Part shown: one piece after another, positions 63,021 through 64,000 of the stretch | How the letters are laid out: each line of letters begins with the position of its first letter | How positions within the stretch are numbered: the first letter of the stretch is position 1 | The notes under the pieces: generated by a model | Databases searched by the model: none | What the model was told of the DNA's origin: nothing | The model's input: the letters and a program-made list of their open reading frames with translations, nothing else | Source of the DNA: JBFMAI01 sp040755725 | Lineage (GTDB): Bacteria; Planctomycetota; Phycisphaerae; UBA1845; Fen-1342 | Reading direction: 5' to 3' | Assembly (NCBI GenBank): GCA_040755725.1 | Contig: JBFMAI010000011.1 | Coordinates: 1-64,000, forward strand | DNA length: 64,000 bases | Position numbers and translations under genes: made by a program

Positions 63021-63734
63021 ATGACGCGAATGACACAAGCCGAACTGAGCGCTGCCGGGTTCGAGGTGGACGCCGCGGGACACGCGCGGCTGGCGCGTTT
63101 TGTTGCCTGTCTGATGACGGAGGGGCAGCGGCTGAACTTGACCGCGGCTGCGGATGAAGCGGAGCTCTGGCGGCGGCACGTGTGCGACAGCTTGGCGTTG
63201 CGGCCGATCGTGGCGGAGTTCGGCGCGCAATCGCTGATGGATGTCGGCAGCGGAGGCGGGCTGCCGGGGCTGCCGCTGGCCTGCGTGTGCCCGGCGGTGC
63301 GAGTTACGCTGCTGGACGCGACACGCAAGAAGGTCGAGGCGATCGGTCGGATGGTCCGCGAGGTGGGACTCGACAACGTTCGGGCGGTGTGGGGACGGGC
63401 GGAGGCCCGCGCGCACGACGCGTCCGTTCGAGAGCAGTACGATCTGGCCAGCGCGCGGGCGGTGGCCGCGCTGCCCACGCTCGTCGAACTGGCGGCCGGT
63501 TTTGTCCGCGTCGGCGGGCAGTGCTGGTTCTTCAAGACGGAGGCCGCCCTGCGCACCGAGGCGCCGGCCGCCGAGTCGGCGGCACGCCGCTGCGGTTTGG
63601 TCCACATGGCCACAGTGGGGTACCAGTTGCCGGGGGAGGCCACGCCGCGCATCCTGGTCGGCTACCGCAAGACGGCGCCGCTGGACGCCGCGTTGCCACG
63701 CCCGCCGGGTCGGGCGGCGAAGAAGCCACTCTGA
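63021..63734 (+). CDS. rsmG: 16S rRNA (guanine-N7) methyltransferase RsmG
   Basis: 237 residues from ATG 63021; a second ATG (63030) is nearby and longer frames upstream have no similarity. RsmG methylates G527 of 16S rRNA at N7 using SAM. The SAM site is LMDVGSGGGLPGLPLA, followed by VTLLDATRKKVEAI, and the catalytic region ASARAVAALPTLVELAAGFV carries the conserved RA motif. KQRLNLTA-type GQRLNLTAAADEAELWRRHV fits the family N-terminus. The C-terminus is slightly extended. Confidence 0.93.
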   Translation: MTRMTQAELSAAGFEVDAAGHARLARFVACLMTEGQRLNLTAAADEAELWRRHVCDSLALRPIVAEFGAQSLMDVGSGGGLPGLPLACVCPAVRVTLLDATRKKVEAIGRMVREVGLDNVRAVWGRAEARAHDASVREQYDLASARAVAALPTLVELAAGFVRVGGQCWFFKTEAALRTEAPAAESAARRCGLVHMATVGYQLPGEATPRILVGYRKTAPLDAALPRPPGRAAKKPL

Positions 63735-63861
63735 GTCGCCGTTGCCCGGTGCGGGCCAGGTAGGGCGGGCCTCACGGGGGGCCGCGGCTCAGTGGGACAC
63801 TTGCCCGCGTCGCACGATCACGCGGGGCGGTTCGGCGAGGCGCAGCGCGACGGATTCCAAC

Positions 63862-64000
63862 TCAGAAGTGCATCGTTTCCAGTGCGGCCCGCACGACGCG
63901 GCCGGCGTCGGGCAGGTAGGTCAGCTCGTTGGCGAAGTAGGGAATGATCGTGTCAAAGCCCGTGACGCGTTTCACGGGGGCTTCCAGATACTCGAGGCTT
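63862..64000 (-). CDS. C-terminal end of 2-oxoacid dehydrogenase E1 beta (partial)
   Basis: The minus strand encodes 45 residues to the stop at 63862: LEAPVKRVTGFDTIIPYF, then ANELTYLPDAGRVVRAALE and TMHF. This matches the end of the beta subunit of pyruvate or branched-chain 2-oxoacid dehydrogenase (TPP-dependent E1), where such an R-V-T-G-x-D-x-P-x-P motif recurs. The rest lies outside the window. The substrate cannot be told from the fragment. Confidence 0.8.
   Translation of the reverse strand, partial: SLEYLEAPVKRVTGFDTIIPYFANELTYLPDAGRVVRAALETMHF

Overview
The window is GC-rich, gene-dense DNA from what is most likely a planctomycete (Planctomycetota, perhaps a Phycisphaerae-like anaerobe). 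That placement is inference. It rests on three PEP-CTERM secreted proteins, a stand-alone 16S rRNA gene with its own promoter and terminator, a pyrophosphate-type phosphofructokinase, expanded signal peptidases, and many dispersed palindromic repeats, some read in frame inside genes. A 16S comparison would settle it.

Region 1 (about 0.2-21.2 kb) is a large [FeFe]-hydrogenase locus. It opens with a sensor kinase whose input domain is hydrogenase-like, then a receiver and a receiver-kinase. Next come the H-cluster maturation genes hydE, hydG, an aspartase-type lyase and hydF. A translationally coupled signalling block follows: DRTGG protein, ATPase/hydrogenase-like fusion, second DRTGG protein, PHP protein, and a lone HATPase. 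The structural genes are hydC (NuoE-like), an HndB-like ferredoxin, a HydB fused to a GltD/NfnB-type flavoprotein, and the catalytic HydA. A receiver resembling the first one closes the set, and a convergent PilZ-receiver-HPt-like gene lies beyond it. Together they suggest an electron-bifurcating NAD(P)-linked hydrogenase with redox- or H2-responsive regulation built into the operon.

Region 2 (21.5-26.5 kb, minus strand) holds transaldolase, a crotonase, a SecD-P1-like lipoprotein and CCA-adding enzyme in an overlapping set, then rpsL-rpsG with a clear promoter and terminator. Region 3 (27-31 kb) is a small polysaccharide cluster (O-antigen ligase/polymerase-like, flippase, glycosyltransferase). 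Region 4 (31-38 kb, mostly minus) has a DUF362 protein, LptB, two large signal-peptidase-I homologues (one lacking the catalytic lysine) and two tiny exported proteins. Region 5 (38-50 kb) has tRNA-Glu, a metal-binding lipoprotein, nitroreductase, bacterioferritin, PPi-type PFK, a PruA-like dehydrogenase, Dtd, GlpX-type FBPase and fumarase. Region 6 (50-64 kb) carries PEP-CTERM proteins, a multidomain subtilisin, the orphan 16S gene, a beta-propeller lipoprotein, an MFS transporter, a collagen-like lipoprotein, RsmG and the tail of a 2-oxoacid dehydrogenase E1 beta gene.

Six dispersed repeat families (A-F here) and a class of inverted low-complexity arrays (G) fill many gaps. In four genes (hydE, the aspartase gene, the ATPase/hydrogenase fusion and the crotonase) such elements sit in the reading frame without breaking it. 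No CRISPR array, transposase or prophage was seen.
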